Positions 44,924 to 54,056 of a DNA stretch of 64,000 nt are shown here, piece by piece. A model generated the notes under the pieces. That model saw nothing but the letters and a program-made list of their open reading frames with translations, had not been told where the DNA came from and did no database searches. The stretch's first letter is position 1; each line of letters starts with the position of its first letter. The stretch comes from Clostridioides difficile. GTDB taxonomy: Bacteria; Bacillota; Clostridia; Peptostreptococcales; Peptostreptococcaceae. Location of the stretch: assembly GCA_012955965.1 (NCBI GenBank), contig JABBZI010000010.1, positions 62,001-126,000 of the forward strand, in the 5' to 3' direction. A program made the position numbers and the translations under genes.

Positions 44924-45793
44924 TTGGATTACTTAAATTATTTTGAAAAAGCTGTAGTATATATTGAGAATAATCTAAAAGAAAATATAACTGTAAATGA
45001 TGTGGCAAAAGAATCTGGATATTCTTATTATCATTTGACACGCCTATTCAAGTCTATGTTTGGTGAAAGTGTAGGAAGTTATATAAAAAAAAGACGCTTG
45101 GTCAATAGCACAAAAGAGCTTTTATACAGTGAAAAAAAGATAATAGATATAGCTATTGATAGTGGTTTTGAATCTTCAGAGGCATTTAGTAGAGCATTTA
45201 AATCTATATATAAAGTTAGTCCTATGGAATATAGAAAAAACAGAATAGATGTATTTGTTGGTAAAAAGAAAAAATTAGAATTAGATTTTATGAAACATCT
45301 TATGGAGAATATAACTATTAAACCAGTTATAAAAGAAATAGATGAAATAAAGGTAATTGGAATAAGAGGGAATGTTATATTAGAAGATAATTCCTTACCT
45401 TGCTTATGGGAGAAGTTTAGGAAGGTACATAATATTGTTCCAAATACTTTACCATCAAAGAGAGCTTTTGGAATTTGTGAAGCAACACCTAAAATACATC
45501 TAGTAAGTGAAAATATGGAATTTAATGAAACAATAGGGTTTGAAGTTAGCAGTTATGATGACATTCCTAATTCATTTGCTTCAAAAACTATTACAGGAGG
45601 GAAGTATGCTGTATTTACTCATATTGGTAGCTTAGATAGTTTAGATAAAACCTATGAATATATATGGGGTACTTGGTTTTTAAGTTCAAAAGAAGAGCTT
45701 GATATAAGAGAGGATTTTGAAGTATATGATGAACGGTTTTTGGGCCCTAATAATATAGATTCACAAATTGATATTTATATACCTATAAAATAA
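44924..45793 (+). CDS. AraC-family regulator with GyrI-like effector domain
   Basis: 289 residues. The N-terminal half (about 1-105) has two helix-turn-helix motifs (TVNDVAKESGYSYYHLTRLFKSMFG and IIDIAIDSGFESSEAFSRAFK). The C-terminal half (about 125-289) is a GyrI/SoxS-Rob-type small-molecule domain ending QIDIYIPIK. Such regulators respond to drugs or toxic small molecules. TTG 44924 follows GGGAGGTG. Its target is not evident; the aldo/keto reductase upstream is a possible one. Confidence 0.9.
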   Translation: MDYLNYFEKAVVYIENNLKENITVNDVAKESGYSYYHLTRLFKSMFGESVGSYIKKRRLVNSTKELLYSEKKIIDIAIDSGFESSEAFSRAFKSIYKVSPMEYRKNRIDVFVGKKKKLELDFMKHLMENITIKPVIKEIDEIKVIGIRGNVILEDNSLPCLWEKFRKVHNIVPNTLPSKRAFGICEATPKIHLVSENMEFNETIGFEVSSYDDIPNSFASKTITGGKYAVFTHIGSLDSLDKTYEYIWGTWFLSSKEELDIREDFEVYDERFLGPNNIDSQIDIYIPIK

Positions 45794-45827
45794 TTTATAA
45801 AAAAATTAAAAAATATGTTGATTAAAA

Positions 45828-45862
45828 GATAGATGCTTATCATAAGGCATCTATTTTTTTAT
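45828..45862 (+). terminator. Terminator after the AraC-type gene
   Basis: Stem TAGATGCTTAT / ATAAGGCATCTA with a short loop, followed by TTTTTTT. Confidence 0.85.
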
Positions 45863-46162
45863 TTTTATAAGAGTTAGATAATAAAATAAATAAAAATAAG
45901 TTCTTAAATTTTTAAGTAGAATTTAAAATATAGTCGAAATAAAATTTGTATATTTCTGAAAATTCTAATTAGTACAATTTTTTCCTTCATAAAGTTGAAA
46001 AAAGATGTATTTATTTATCAAAAGTATTATATTAAAATGATATTAATATACAAAAAGATTTATAATAATAGCATATAGTACAGAAAAAAGAGGTAATTTG
46101 TAAAATTAATAGCGAGTAATAAAATTAAAAATTTAAAGATATTATAGGGAGGTTATAATTTT
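45863..46162 (+). promoter_or_regulatory. Leader of the glucitol-type PTS operon with a candidate CodY box
   Basis: This stretch precedes the PTS operon. ATATTTCTGAAAATT (45950-45964) matches the CodY consensus at 13 of 15 positions. No clear sigma-A promoter or cre-type site could be fixed by eye. The PTS regulator gene is encoded within the operon and may bind here. The start of the first gene has GGGAGGT. Confidence 0.35.
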
Positions 46163-46708
46163 ATGGAAAACGTTATTACAGGTCTAAGTAAAGGTGCAGA
46201 GTGGTTTATTGGTTTATTTCAGAGGGGAGGAGAACAGTTTGTAGGTCTTGTTTCAGGAACTCTTCCAACACTAATCGTATTAATGGTAGCTATTAACTCT
46301 TTGATTAAAATAATTGGTGAGGAAAGAGTTAATAATTGGGCTTCTAAACTAGGAAGGAATTCTTTTACAAGATATATTCTACTTCCACTAGTATCAGTAT
46401 TTTTCTTGGGAAATCCTATGTGTTATACATTTGGTAGATTTTTAAAAGAAGAGCACAAAGCAGGATTTTATGATGCAGCAGTTTCATTTGTACATCCAAT
46501 TACAGGGCTTTTTCCACATGCAAATGCAGGAGAACTTTTTGTATGGTTAGGAATATCAGCAGGTTTGACTACTTTAGGTAAAGAGACTACTACATTAGCA
46601 TTATGGTATTTTATAGTTGGTTTAATTGTAATTTTCATAAGAGGTATAATAACAGAAAAAATGTATGCTTTTTTAACAAGAAAAAATAAAGTAGCAAATA
46701 AAGCTTAG
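46163..46708 (+). CDS. srlA: PTS glucitol/sorbitol-type EIIC component
   Basis: 181 residues with the EIIC2-type glucitol membrane domain: SKGAEWFIGLFQRGGEQFVGLV near the start, LPLVSVFFLGNPMCYTFGRFL and FVHPITGLFPHANAGELFVWLGI. It is one part of the membrane channel. With the EIIBC gene 12 bases downstream and EIIA further on, it makes a complete glucitol-family PTS permease. The sugar need not be sorbitol (see the dehydrogenase at 50766). Confidence 0.92.
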   Translation: MENVITGLSKGAEWFIGLFQRGGEQFVGLVSGTLPTLIVLMVAINSLIKIIGEERVNNWASKLGRNSFTRYILLPLVSVFFLGNPMCYTFGRFLKEEHKAGFYDAAVSFVHPITGLFPHANAGELFVWLGISAGLTTLGKETTTLALWYFIVGLIVIFIRGIITEKMYAFLTRKNKVANKA

Positions 46709-46720
46709 GAGGTATTTAAA

Positions 46721-47734
46721 ATGGATGAAAATAAGATATTAAAAATAGAAAAAGGAAGTTCAGGTTGGGGAGGTCCTTTGTATATAAAAAAAGAAGGTAA
46801 TAGAAATAAAATCTTATCAATGACTGCTGGTGGTATCCATGAAGTAACATTAAAAATAAAAGAACTACTGGGTTGTGAGATTGTAGATGGATTTAAAACT
46901 GGTGTTTCTGATGAAGAAGTGGCAGTAGTTATTATTGACTGTGGTGGAACTGCTAGATGTGGAGTATATCCAAAGAAAAAAATACCTACGATTAATGTAA
47001 ATCCAGTTGGAAAAACAGGTCCTCTAGCAAAATTTATAACAGAGGAATATTATGTATCAGATGTTAACCCTAATTGTATAAGTGTTGTAGATGGAAAAGA
47101 TATGCCACAAAAATCTCAAGAAAATAAAAGTGAAAATAAGAGTTCCATTAGAAAGCCTGATAATTATGATGAAGTAAAATCAAAAGCACAAGGGGAATAT
47201 GCTAAAAAGAACATAATACTTTCTATTGGGCAAGGAGCAGGAAAAGTAGTTTCAAAGTTTTATGATGCTGGTAGAGATACTATCCAAATGATAATGAATA
47301 ATGTAATACCATTTATGGCATTTGTAAGTATGCTTATGGGAATTATTTTGGCATCTGGGTTGGGAGATTGGATTGCAAAAGTAATATCTCCACTTGCTGG
47401 TAATATTGGTGGGTTATTGATTATATCAATAATTTGTACACTTCCATTCTTATCACCAATATTAGGACCTGGTGCAGTTATAGCACAAGTAGTAGGAACT
47501 CTTGTAGGTACACAAATTGGTCTTGGAGCAATACCAGCATACTTAGCACTTCCTGCTTTATTTGCAATAAATGGGCAAGCTGGTTGTGATTTTGTCCCAG
47601 TAGGATTAAGTTTAGGAGAAGCAGAACCAGAGACCGTGGAATATGGTGTTCCAGCTCTATTTTATTCTCGTTTAATAACTGGGCCAATATCTGTTATCAT
47701 TGCATATGGAGTTGCAGTATTTGCTTTAAGATAA
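46721..47734 (+). CDS. srlE: PTS glucitol/sorbitol-type EIIBC component
   Basis: 337 residues. The EIIB part (about 1-130) has the phosphocysteine region IIDCGGTARCGVYPKK (Cys74 or Cys80, the former by analogy with the family). The membrane part (about 175-337) has MIMNNVIPFMAFVSMLMGIIL and GQAGCDFVPVGLSLGEAEPETVEYGVPALFYSRLITGP. It phosphorylates and transports the polyol. It is in one operon with srlA. A weak terminator follows. Confidence 0.93.
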   Translation: MDENKILKIEKGSSGWGGPLYIKKEGNRNKILSMTAGGIHEVTLKIKELLGCEIVDGFKTGVSDEEVAVVIIDCGGTARCGVYPKKKIPTINVNPVGKTGPLAKFITEEYYVSDVNPNCISVVDGKDMPQKSQENKSENKSSIRKPDNYDEVKSKAQGEYAKKNIILSIGQGAGKVVSKFYDAGRDTIQMIMNNVIPFMAFVSMLMGIILASGLGDWIAKVISPLAGNIGGLLIISIICTLPFLSPILGPGAVIAQVVGTLVGTQIGLGAIPAYLALPALFAINGQAGCDFVPVGLSLGEAEPETVEYGVPALFYSRLITGPISVIIAYGVAVFALR

Positions 47735-47790
47735 TATTTAATGTCAATATTAGGTTTGAATTTGATTAATAAAATTTAAAATATAAATTT

Positions 47791-47830
47791 AAGCTAGTCA
47801 AGAGTTTTGTTAATGAAAGACTAGCTTTTA
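47791..47830 (+). terminator. Hairpin between the EIIBC and regulator genes
   Basis: A 9-bp stem AAGCTAGTC / GACTAGCTT with a 19-base loop and TTTTA after it. It is a modest terminator that may reduce transcription of the regulator and EIIA genes. Confidence 0.6.
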
Positions 47831-47954
47831 TACTATTAATTAACTATAATTATCGATTTAGATTAATACTAAATTTTCCTCTATTAAAGTGAAATTTTAT
47901 GTATTAATTTGGTTTCAAATTTGTACTAGAATGAAATCAAGGAGGAGATACAAA

Positions 47955-49928
47955 ATGAATGTAACTGAGAAAATTCCTTCTATTGACCACAAGATATTTA
48001 AAATATTGATTATATGTAGTAAAAAAGAGTTTGTAAGTATCAATTCAATAGCAAATGAACTAAATGTTACAACTAGGAGTGTAAGAACATATATAAAACA
48101 ATTGAATAAAGATTTAGGTAGTGATATAGCAGTAATCAAATATATAAAAGGTCAAGGATATAAACTGGAAGTAAAAGATGAAAAAATACTTAATAAGATT
48201 ATTGATATGAATAGAAAAAATGTGTTCTCATTAAACTCGAAGGAAGATAGAGTAGAGTTTATACTAAATTATTTGATAGAACTAGATGGATTTATTACAC
48301 TTGATAGTTTAGCAGATGAGATGTGTGTAGGAAGAACTACTCTGGTAAATGATTTCCAGTATGTAGAAAAAGTTCTAGCTTCATATAATTTAAACTTGAT
48401 AAAAAAACAGAATACAGGTATGAAATTACATGGAAATGAACTTGATATTAGATTGTTCATATTAAATCAGTTGTATAAGAACTCAAGAAAGGATTTCAAT
48501 AATTCGAAATATTTTAAAGATATTAAAAAAGAAGAGCTCACAAGTTTGGAAGAAGAATTACTGACTTTATTCAAAAATAATAATTTTTATGTTACAGATG
48601 AAATGCTAAGAGAAGTTCTTAATTATATTGTAGTTTTAATTTATAGAGTAAAAGAAAAAAATCAAGTAAAAGAGTATAATGTAAAGTTTGATTTACTCAA
48701 ATCATATGATGAATACCTTATTGCTAGGGAAATAAAACATATATTATCAAAAAGATTTGAATGTATTTTAAATGATGAAGAAATTATTTATTTGACTATA
48801 CCATTAGTAAGTGGAAATGCACCAGCATCAGAATGTGCTTTAAATAGTAGTAGAATTAATAAAAATATTGATGAATTGATGGAAAACATATTTAACCAGA
48901 TATATATTGATATGGGTATTTTGATAAATGAGGATGAATTAAGGATAGGACTAGGATATCATCTTAGTTTTACTCTAAACAGGCTATTATTTAATATAAA
49001 ATTAAAAAATGTATTACTAGAAGAGATTAAACAGAACTATATACTTCCTTTTAAATTAGCACAAATAGCAGGAAGAGTAATAGAGCAGAAGTATAATTTA
49101 GAGGTATCAGAAGATGAAATTGGTTATATAGCAATTCATTTTAGTGGATATTTAGAAAGAAATAGCAGTAGATTCTATTCAATAAAGAAAATAGCAATTA
49201 TATGTGGTACAGGTCTAGGAACAGCAAAGCTATTAAAAATAAGAGTTGAAAAATTAATAGGTAATAATCCACAAATTGATACTCTTTCAAGTTTTAACTT
49301 AAGAAATATTAACTTAAATGAATACGATATAGTTTTTACAACGATTGATTTAGACACATCAAATATAGGAACTATAGTATTAAAAATAAATACAATATTT
49401 GATGAAAATAAACTAAGAGAACAGTTAAAAACAGTATTGTGTTTAAGAGAAGGAAATATTGATACCACTAATTCTACAAATTTATTAATAAACAATTTGT
49501 TAGATGAAGATAAATTTATGATATTGAATGAAAAGACTATACTTGGGTCTTTAGAAAAAATGATGGATAATCTTATGGATTTAGGATGTATTGATGATAA
49601 GTTTAGAAAAAACATAATTAATAGAGAAGAAAAATCTCCTACAGTTTTTGATAAAGGTCTATTATTCCCCCATTCTGTAAATGAAAAGTCAGATAAATTT
49701 CTAATGGCAATTGGGATTTTAGAAGAGCCAATACAATATGCCAATAGGAGTATAAAAATAATACTTATGACAATGTTTCCTTGTGAAAATCAAATGGATT
49801 CAGACCTGTTGGTAAAAATTTATGAAGAAGTTTTAAAGATAGGGCAAGATGTAAAATTAACAAATAAAATAAGTAAGTGCAGAAGTTTTTTAGAATTTAA
49901 AAAAGTGTTACTCAAAAATATTATATAG
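47955..49928 (+). CDS. PTS-regulated transcriptional activator (BglG/MtlR/LicR type)
   Basis: 657 residues with DNA-binding and PTS-responsive domains in order: helix-turn-helix (about 10-75; NSIANELNVTTRSVRTYIKQLNKDL), a second helix-turn-helix or Mga-like region (LADEMCVGRTTLVNDFQYVEKVL), two PRD domains (about 170-395), an EIIB-like domain with ICGTGLGTAKLLK, and a C-terminal EIIA-like domain with LLFPHSVNEKSDKF. Phosphorylation by PTS proteins sets its activity. ATG 47955 follows GGAGGAGA; the ATG at 47889 lacks a site. It is the likely activator of this operon. Confidence 0.9.
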   Translation: MNVTEKIPSIDHKIFKILIICSKKEFVSINSIANELNVTTRSVRTYIKQLNKDLGSDIAVIKYIKGQGYKLEVKDEKILNKIIDMNRKNVFSLNSKEDRVEFILNYLIELDGFITLDSLADEMCVGRTTLVNDFQYVEKVLASYNLNLIKKQNTGMKLHGNELDIRLFILNQLYKNSRKDFNNSKYFKDIKKEELTSLEEELLTLFKNNNFYVTDEMLREVLNYIVVLIYRVKEKNQVKEYNVKFDLLKSYDEYLIAREIKHILSKRFECILNDEEIIYLTIPLVSGNAPASECALNSSRINKNIDELMENIFNQIYIDMGILINEDELRIGLGYHLSFTLNRLLFNIKLKNVLLEEIKQNYILPFKLAQIAGRVIEQKYNLEVSEDEIGYIAIHFSGYLERNSSRFYSIKKIAIICGTGLGTAKLLKIRVEKLIGNNPQIDTLSSFNLRNINLNEYDIVFTTIDLDTSNIGTIVLKINTIFDENKLREQLKTVLCLREGNIDTTNSTNLLINNLLDEDKFMILNEKTILGSLEKMMDNLMDLGCIDDKFRKNIINREEKSPTVFDKGLLFPHSVNEKSDKFLMAIGILEEPIQYANRSIKIILMTMFPCENQMDSDLLVKIYEEVLKIGQDVKLTNKISKCRSFLEFKKVLLKNII

Positions 49929-49977
49929 CATTGTGTAGAATTAAAAAAATAATGTGATTTGTGGAAGGTGTATAAAT

Positions 49978-50337
49978 ATGAAACTACTTGTGATTTTATT
50001 TGTTGTTTATGTTCTAAACACTATATTTATAATGAAACAGAATAAATTGTATTTTAAAACTTTAAATAGAGCTAAAACAAAGGGAGATATAGTATCTACA
50101 GGAAAAAAGAAAAGTTATTTTTCTAAAGGAAGTATAGCTATTATATCTTCAGATTCAGATGGTTTTATAAAGTTTGGAGAAATTTTAAAAGGACGCACAG
50201 TAATGGCTAAGTTTAAAGAGATTGAAGAAATAGAAGGACTAGATATATATAGTGCAGAGCAAAAATTTAAAGATGAAGAGAGTATTGTACAAGCCATAAA
50301 ATTTATAAAAGAAAAAATAAATGTTTCTTTTAATTAA
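49978..50337 (+). CDS. GutM-like glucitol operon protein
   Basis: 119 residues with an N-terminal membrane segment (about 1-20; MKLLVILFVVYVLNTIF) and the GutM core (NRAKTKGDIVSTGKKKSYFSKGSIAIISSD, KFGEILKGRTVMAKFKEIEEI). GutM family members are described as activators of glucitol operons. GGAAGGTG lies before ATG 49978. It sits between the main regulator and the EIIA gene. Confidence 0.85.
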   Translation: MKLLVILFVVYVLNTIFIMKQNKLYFKTLNRAKTKGDIVSTGKKKSYFSKGSIAIISSDSDGFIKFGEILKGRTVMAKFKEIEEIEGLDIYSAEQKFKDEESIVQAIKFIKEKINVSFN

Positions 50338-50371
50338 CTTAATATAAATATAAATTATCAGGAGGAATGTC

Positions 50372-50728
50372 ATGAAATATGAAGTTAAGATAAGTGGGAT
50401 AGGCAGTTTGGTTAAAGAGTTAATGGATGAAAGTAATTGTCTTATTATATATGATGAAACCATCAATGATGAAGACCTAAAGGATATATCTGTAATTCAT
50501 TCAATATCAACATTGAAAAGTGATGTTGAAGTAGGAGATACACTTACAATAGGTAGTAGAGATTATTGTGTAGTTTCAGTTGGTGACATTGCTCAAAAGA
50601 CTCTTAGAGAAATTGGTCACTGTACAATTAAATTTGATGGAGAATGTGAAGTAAATTTACCAGGAGAAATACATGTAGAAATAGGAAATCCAAATATAAC
50701 TGTTGGAGACTCAATAACTATTTCTTAA
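50372..50728 (+). CDS. srlB: PTS glucitol/sorbitol-type EIIA component
   Basis: 118 residues. The sequence from YEVKISGIGSLVKELMDESN through DTLTIGSRDYCVVSVGDIAQKTLREIGHCTIKFDG to NITVGDSITIS is the glucitol EIIA fold. The phosphoryl-accepting His is not obvious: His82 in EIGHCTIKF lies at the expected position. ATG after CAGGAGGAA. It completes the permease. Confidence 0.9.
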   Translation: MKYEVKISGIGSLVKELMDESNCLIIYDETINDEDLKDISVIHSISTLKSDVEVGDTLTIGSRDYCVVSVGDIAQKTLREIGHCTIKFDGECEVNLPGEIHVEIGNPNITVGDSITIS

Positions 50729-50765
50729 TTTGAAAAATAAAATTATTATAACAGGAGGAATTGAT

Positions 50766-52058
50766 ATGTTAGATTTAAACAGAAAACTTGCAAAGTTGGA
50801 AGAAGAAGGTAAGAAAATAAGAGTAGCTCTTATAGGTGCTGGTCATATGGGAAATGGAATGGTAAGCCAAATGGCAAATATGAAAGGTATTGAGGCTTCT
50901 ATTGTTGTAGATATAAATTTAGAATTAGCTCATAAGGCATTTACTGATGCAGGAATAGATGAAGCAGTCATAGGTAATGTAACAAATGAAAATGATGCAG
51001 AACTAAAATTACAAGAAGGGAAAGTATTGACTTGTAGTGATTTTCTTGTAGCTTGTAAGACTAAGTCAATAGATGTTGTTATAGATGCAACTGGTGGTAT
51101 TGCGATTGGAGCAGAGATAGCACTAAATGCTATTTTAAATAAAAAACACATAGTAATGTTAAATGCTGAGACTGATTGTGTTGTTGGGCCAATACTTAAA
51201 AAATTAGCAGATGATGCTGGAGTAATCTTTACAGGTTCTGCAGGGGATGAGCCAGGAGCAGTGATGGGATTATTTGATTTTGCAGATGCAATGGGATTTG
51301 AAGTCAGAGTTATAGGAAAAGGTAAAAATAATAAATTAGATTTAGATTGTAACCCTGATACTGTTAGAGAAGAAGCAGAAAGAAAAGGAGCTTCACCTCA
51401 TATGATAGCTTCTTTTAAAGAAGGAACTAAAACAATGGTAGAAATGGCTTTAATGTGTAATGCAACTGGATTTGTACCTGATGTAAGAGGTGGTCATGGT
51501 ATTGAAGCTACAGTGAATGAAGTACCTAAAAAATATGCATTAAAAAGTGAAGGTGGAGTATTAGATAATTATGGTGTAGTTGATTTTGTAAATGGTATAG
51601 CACCTGGAGTATTCGTAGTAGTTGCTCATAAATTAAAAGCTGTTAATGATGAATTAAAATATTTAAGTATGGGTGATGGACCTAATTACATATTATATAG
51701 ACCATATCATTTGTGTAGTTTAGAGACTCCTTTATCAGCGGCTATGGCAGTTTTAGAGCATAAGGCTACAATAGTACCTAAAAATGGACTAGTTGCAGAA
51801 GTTATGACTATAGCTAAGAAAGATTTGAAAAAAGGTGAGTATATGGATGGATATGGTGCATATACATGCTATGGCACTATAGAAAAATACGATGTTGCAA
51901 AAGCTATGAATGCGGTTCCTATTGGTTTAGTTAGCAAAAAGACTAAAGTAGTTAAAGATATTAAAAAAGGTGAAGTTATAACTTACGATATGGTTGAGAT
52001 AGAAAAAGATACTACTTTATATCATTTGAGACAATTACAAGAAAAAATATTTGGGTAA
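50766..52058 (+). CDS. Homoserine dehydrogenase-like SAF-domain oxidoreductase
   Basis: 430 residues. An N-terminal NAD(P)-binding Rossmann fold (VALIGAGHMGNGMVSQM, about 21-37) is followed by a homoserine-dehydrogenase-like domain (DATGGIAIGAEIALNAI, DEPGAVMGLFDFADAM) and a C-terminal SAF domain (about 370-430; VVKDIKKGEVITYDMVEIEKD). It matches the predicted homoserine dehydrogenase-like/SAF group, which lacks a settled activity. Its place as the last gene of a glucitol-type PTS operon suggests it oxidises a phosphorylated polyol. ATG 50766 follows CAGGAGGAATTG. Confidence 0.8.
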   Translation: MLDLNRKLAKLEEEGKKIRVALIGAGHMGNGMVSQMANMKGIEASIVVDINLELAHKAFTDAGIDEAVIGNVTNENDAELKLQEGKVLTCSDFLVACKTKSIDVVIDATGGIAIGAEIALNAILNKKHIVMLNAETDCVVGPILKKLADDAGVIFTGSAGDEPGAVMGLFDFADAMGFEVRVIGKGKNNKLDLDCNPDTVREEAERKGASPHMIASFKEGTKTMVEMALMCNATGFVPDVRGGHGIEATVNEVPKKYALKSEGGVLDNYGVVDFVNGIAPGVFVVVAHKLKAVNDELKYLSMGDGPNYILYRPYHLCSLETPLSAAMAVLEHKATIVPKNGLVAEVMTIAKKDLKKGEYMDGYGAYTCYGTIEKYDVAKAMNAVPIGLVSKKTKVVKDIKKGEVITYDMVEIEKDTTLYHLRQLQEKIFG

Positions 52059-52508
52059 GACTTGGTTATAATATAATATAGATATTATTCAAAAGGGTTG
52101 ATGGTTATTTTTAAATCAGCCCTTTTAAATTTATGTATATTTTCGGTAGGATATTTTGTATGTAAATATATTATAGGTCATTTATAGTTAAAAATCTCAA
52201 TAGTATATTTAATTCAAATTAATTCTGCAACTTTATATTCATATTTAAAATAATATAATTAAAAATTTTAATATAAAATGAATTAAAATGGCCAATTATG
52301 TATTATAATATTAACTGTAATACTAATATAGTTCTATTAATTAAAGAAATATCCCCCATTAATATATAATAAATATCTTTAAGCAAGAGGACTTAGTAAA
52401 AAAATATATCGTATTCAATAAAAAATCTGTTTACAGAATGGTATATATAGTTATATAATATACTATATAAGATGCGAAAAGATAAAAAGTATAGCACAAT
52501 GAAAGAAG
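52059..52508 (+). terminator. Intergenic region: terminator of the PTS operon and ccpN promoter
   Basis: A 12-bp stem AAAAGGGTTGAT / ATCAGCCCTTTT at 52091-52126 ends the PTS operon. Further on, TTTACA (52430-52435), an 18-base spacer and TATAAT (52454-52459) form a plausible promoter for ccpN. The AT-rich middle (52200-52420) shows no gene; a loose inverted repeat GTATTA ... TAATAC lies near 52301-52323. Confidence 0.6.
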
Positions 52509-53147
52509 GTGATTATTATTCAGCTTAATGAAAGACAACTAAAAATTATAGATATAGTTAAGGAAAATGAACCAATAACGAGTGAAAGTATTGCCTCCAG
52601 CTTGAATGTGACTCGTGCTACACTTAGATCTGATTTAGCTATATTGACAATGACAGGAATACTAGACGCAAGACCAAAAGTTGGATATTTTTATTCAGGA
52701 GTTAGTGAAATTAATTTAATTGGTAAAAGCATAAAAGAAAAATCAGTAGAAGATATAATGAGCATGCCTGTACTAGCTAAGAAGGACGAAAGTATATATG
52801 ATGTAATAGTCACTATGTTTTTATCTGATGTAGGGAGTATAGTTATTATAGATGAAAATGAAGAGTTATGTGGAGTTGTCTCCAGAAAAGACTTGCTAAA
52901 AGCAACAATAGGAGGTTCTGATATAAATAAGATGCCAATAGGCATGATAATGACAAGAACTCCAAATGTAGTTACTTTAACTAAAGGAGCAAGTGTTTTA
53001 TTAGCTTCAAGAAAAATAATAGAACATGAAGTAGATTCGATTCCAATTGTTGAATATAAGGGAGAAGACAAAAATCATATGAGAGTTGTTGGGAGAATAT
53101 CAAAAACCAACATAACTAAGCTATTTTTAGAAATAGTTGACAATTAA
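52509..53147 (+). CDS. ccpN: CcpN-like HTH-CBS transcriptional regulator
   Basis: About 212 residues: N-terminal helix-turn-helix (QLNERQLKIIDIVKENEPITSESIASSLNVTRATLRSDLAI, the CcpN/DeoR-like type) and two CBS domains (about 80-205). In Bacillus CcpN represses gluconeogenic genes in response to nucleotide and glucose state. The start is uncertain: the only standard start is GTG 52509, which is inside the Shine-Dalgarno AAAGAAGGTGAT. An ATT at 52518 is at the normal distance. It heads an operon with the PPDK regulatory protein and ppdK. Confidence 0.9.
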   Translation: MIIIQLNERQLKIIDIVKENEPITSESIASSLNVTRATLRSDLAILTMTGILDARPKVGYFYSGVSEINLIGKSIKEKSVEDIMSMPVLAKKDESIYDVIVTMFLSDVGSIVIIDENEELCGVVSRKDLLKATIGGSDINKMPIGMIMTRTPNVVTLTKGASVLLASRKIIEHEVDSIPIVEYKGEDKNHMRVVGRISKTNITKLFLEIVDN

Positions 53148-53159
53148 GGAGGTATGCTG

Positions 53160-53996
53160 GTGAAAAACCTAATTATATATGCAGTATCAGATTCAGTAGG
53201 AGAGACTGCACAACAAGTTGCAAAAGCATGTATGTCTCAGTTTTATGTAAATGAAACTTACGAAATAAAAAGATTTCCATACATGATTAATAAAGGAGTA
53301 CTACTTGAAACGTTGGAGAATGCAAAAGCTGAAAACGCTTTGATTGTATATACATTGGTTGATGAAGAGTTATGCAGTATTGTTGAAAGATATTGTGAGA
53401 GAGAAGGTCTTAGTTGTATAGACTTGATGACAGATATCTTAAGAGAAATAAGCAAGAGAACAGGAAGAAAACCTAAAAGAGAAGCTGGTATAATTAGAAA
53501 ATTAGACGAATCTTATTTTAAGAGAGTTGAAGCTATAGAGTTTGCAGTAAAATATGATGATGGAAAAGACCCTAGAGGTGTTCTTCAAGCAGATATAATT
53601 TTAGTGGGAATCTCAAGAACATCTAAAACTCCTTTGAGCATGTATTTGGCTAATAAAAATATAAAAGTAGCTAATGTTCCATTAGTTCCAGAAATACCAA
53701 TTCCTAAAGAAGTATTTGAAATAAATACTAAGAAGATAATAGGTCTTACTAATTCACCTGAAAAGCTTAATGAAATAAGAACTCAAAGATTAAAAGCCTT
53801 AGGTCTGTCTAGTAAAGCTAATTATGCTAATCTAGAAAGAATACTTCAGGAATTAGATTATTCAGAAGAAATAATGAAAAAAATTGGATGCCCAGTAATA
53901 AATGTTTCAAATAAAGCAATAGAAGAAACAGCAGGTATAATCTTAGATATAATGAAAGAAAATGGTCTAAAGATATACAAAGAAATAGAAATTTAA
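53160..53996 (+). CDS. Pyruvate,phosphate dikinase regulatory protein (kinase/phosphorylase)
   Basis: 278 residues of the YqfL/PPDK regulatory protein family, which inactivates PPDK by ADP-dependent phosphorylation of a threonine and reactivates it by Pi-dependent dephosphorylation. YAVSDSVGETAQQVAKA at the start and GISRTSKTPLSMYLANKNIKVANVPL with its P-loop-like segment are typical. GTG 53160 is about 7 bases after AAGGAGG; ATG 53154 is too close. It lies directly before ppdK, its target. Confidence 0.94.
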   Translation: MKNLIIYAVSDSVGETAQQVAKACMSQFYVNETYEIKRFPYMINKGVLLETLENAKAENALIVYTLVDEELCSIVERYCEREGLSCIDLMTDILREISKRTGRKPKREAGIIRKLDESYFKRVEAIEFAVKYDDGKDPRGVLQADIILVGISRTSKTPLSMYLANKNIKVANVPLVPEIPIPKEVFEINTKKIIGLTNSPEKLNEIRTQRLKALGLSSKANYANLERILQELDYSEEIMKKIGCPVINVSNKAIEETAGIILDIMKENGLKIYKEIEI

Positions 53997-54056
53997 TAAT
54001 GTCTATTAATAAAAATGATATAAATTAAAATAAAAAGATTAATGGGGGATTTAACA

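Noticed and set aside
49175-49744. 189-codon open frame on the minus strand
   Set aside because: It is the reverse complement of the EIIB/EIIA end of the PTS regulator; no ribosome site and no recognisable domain.
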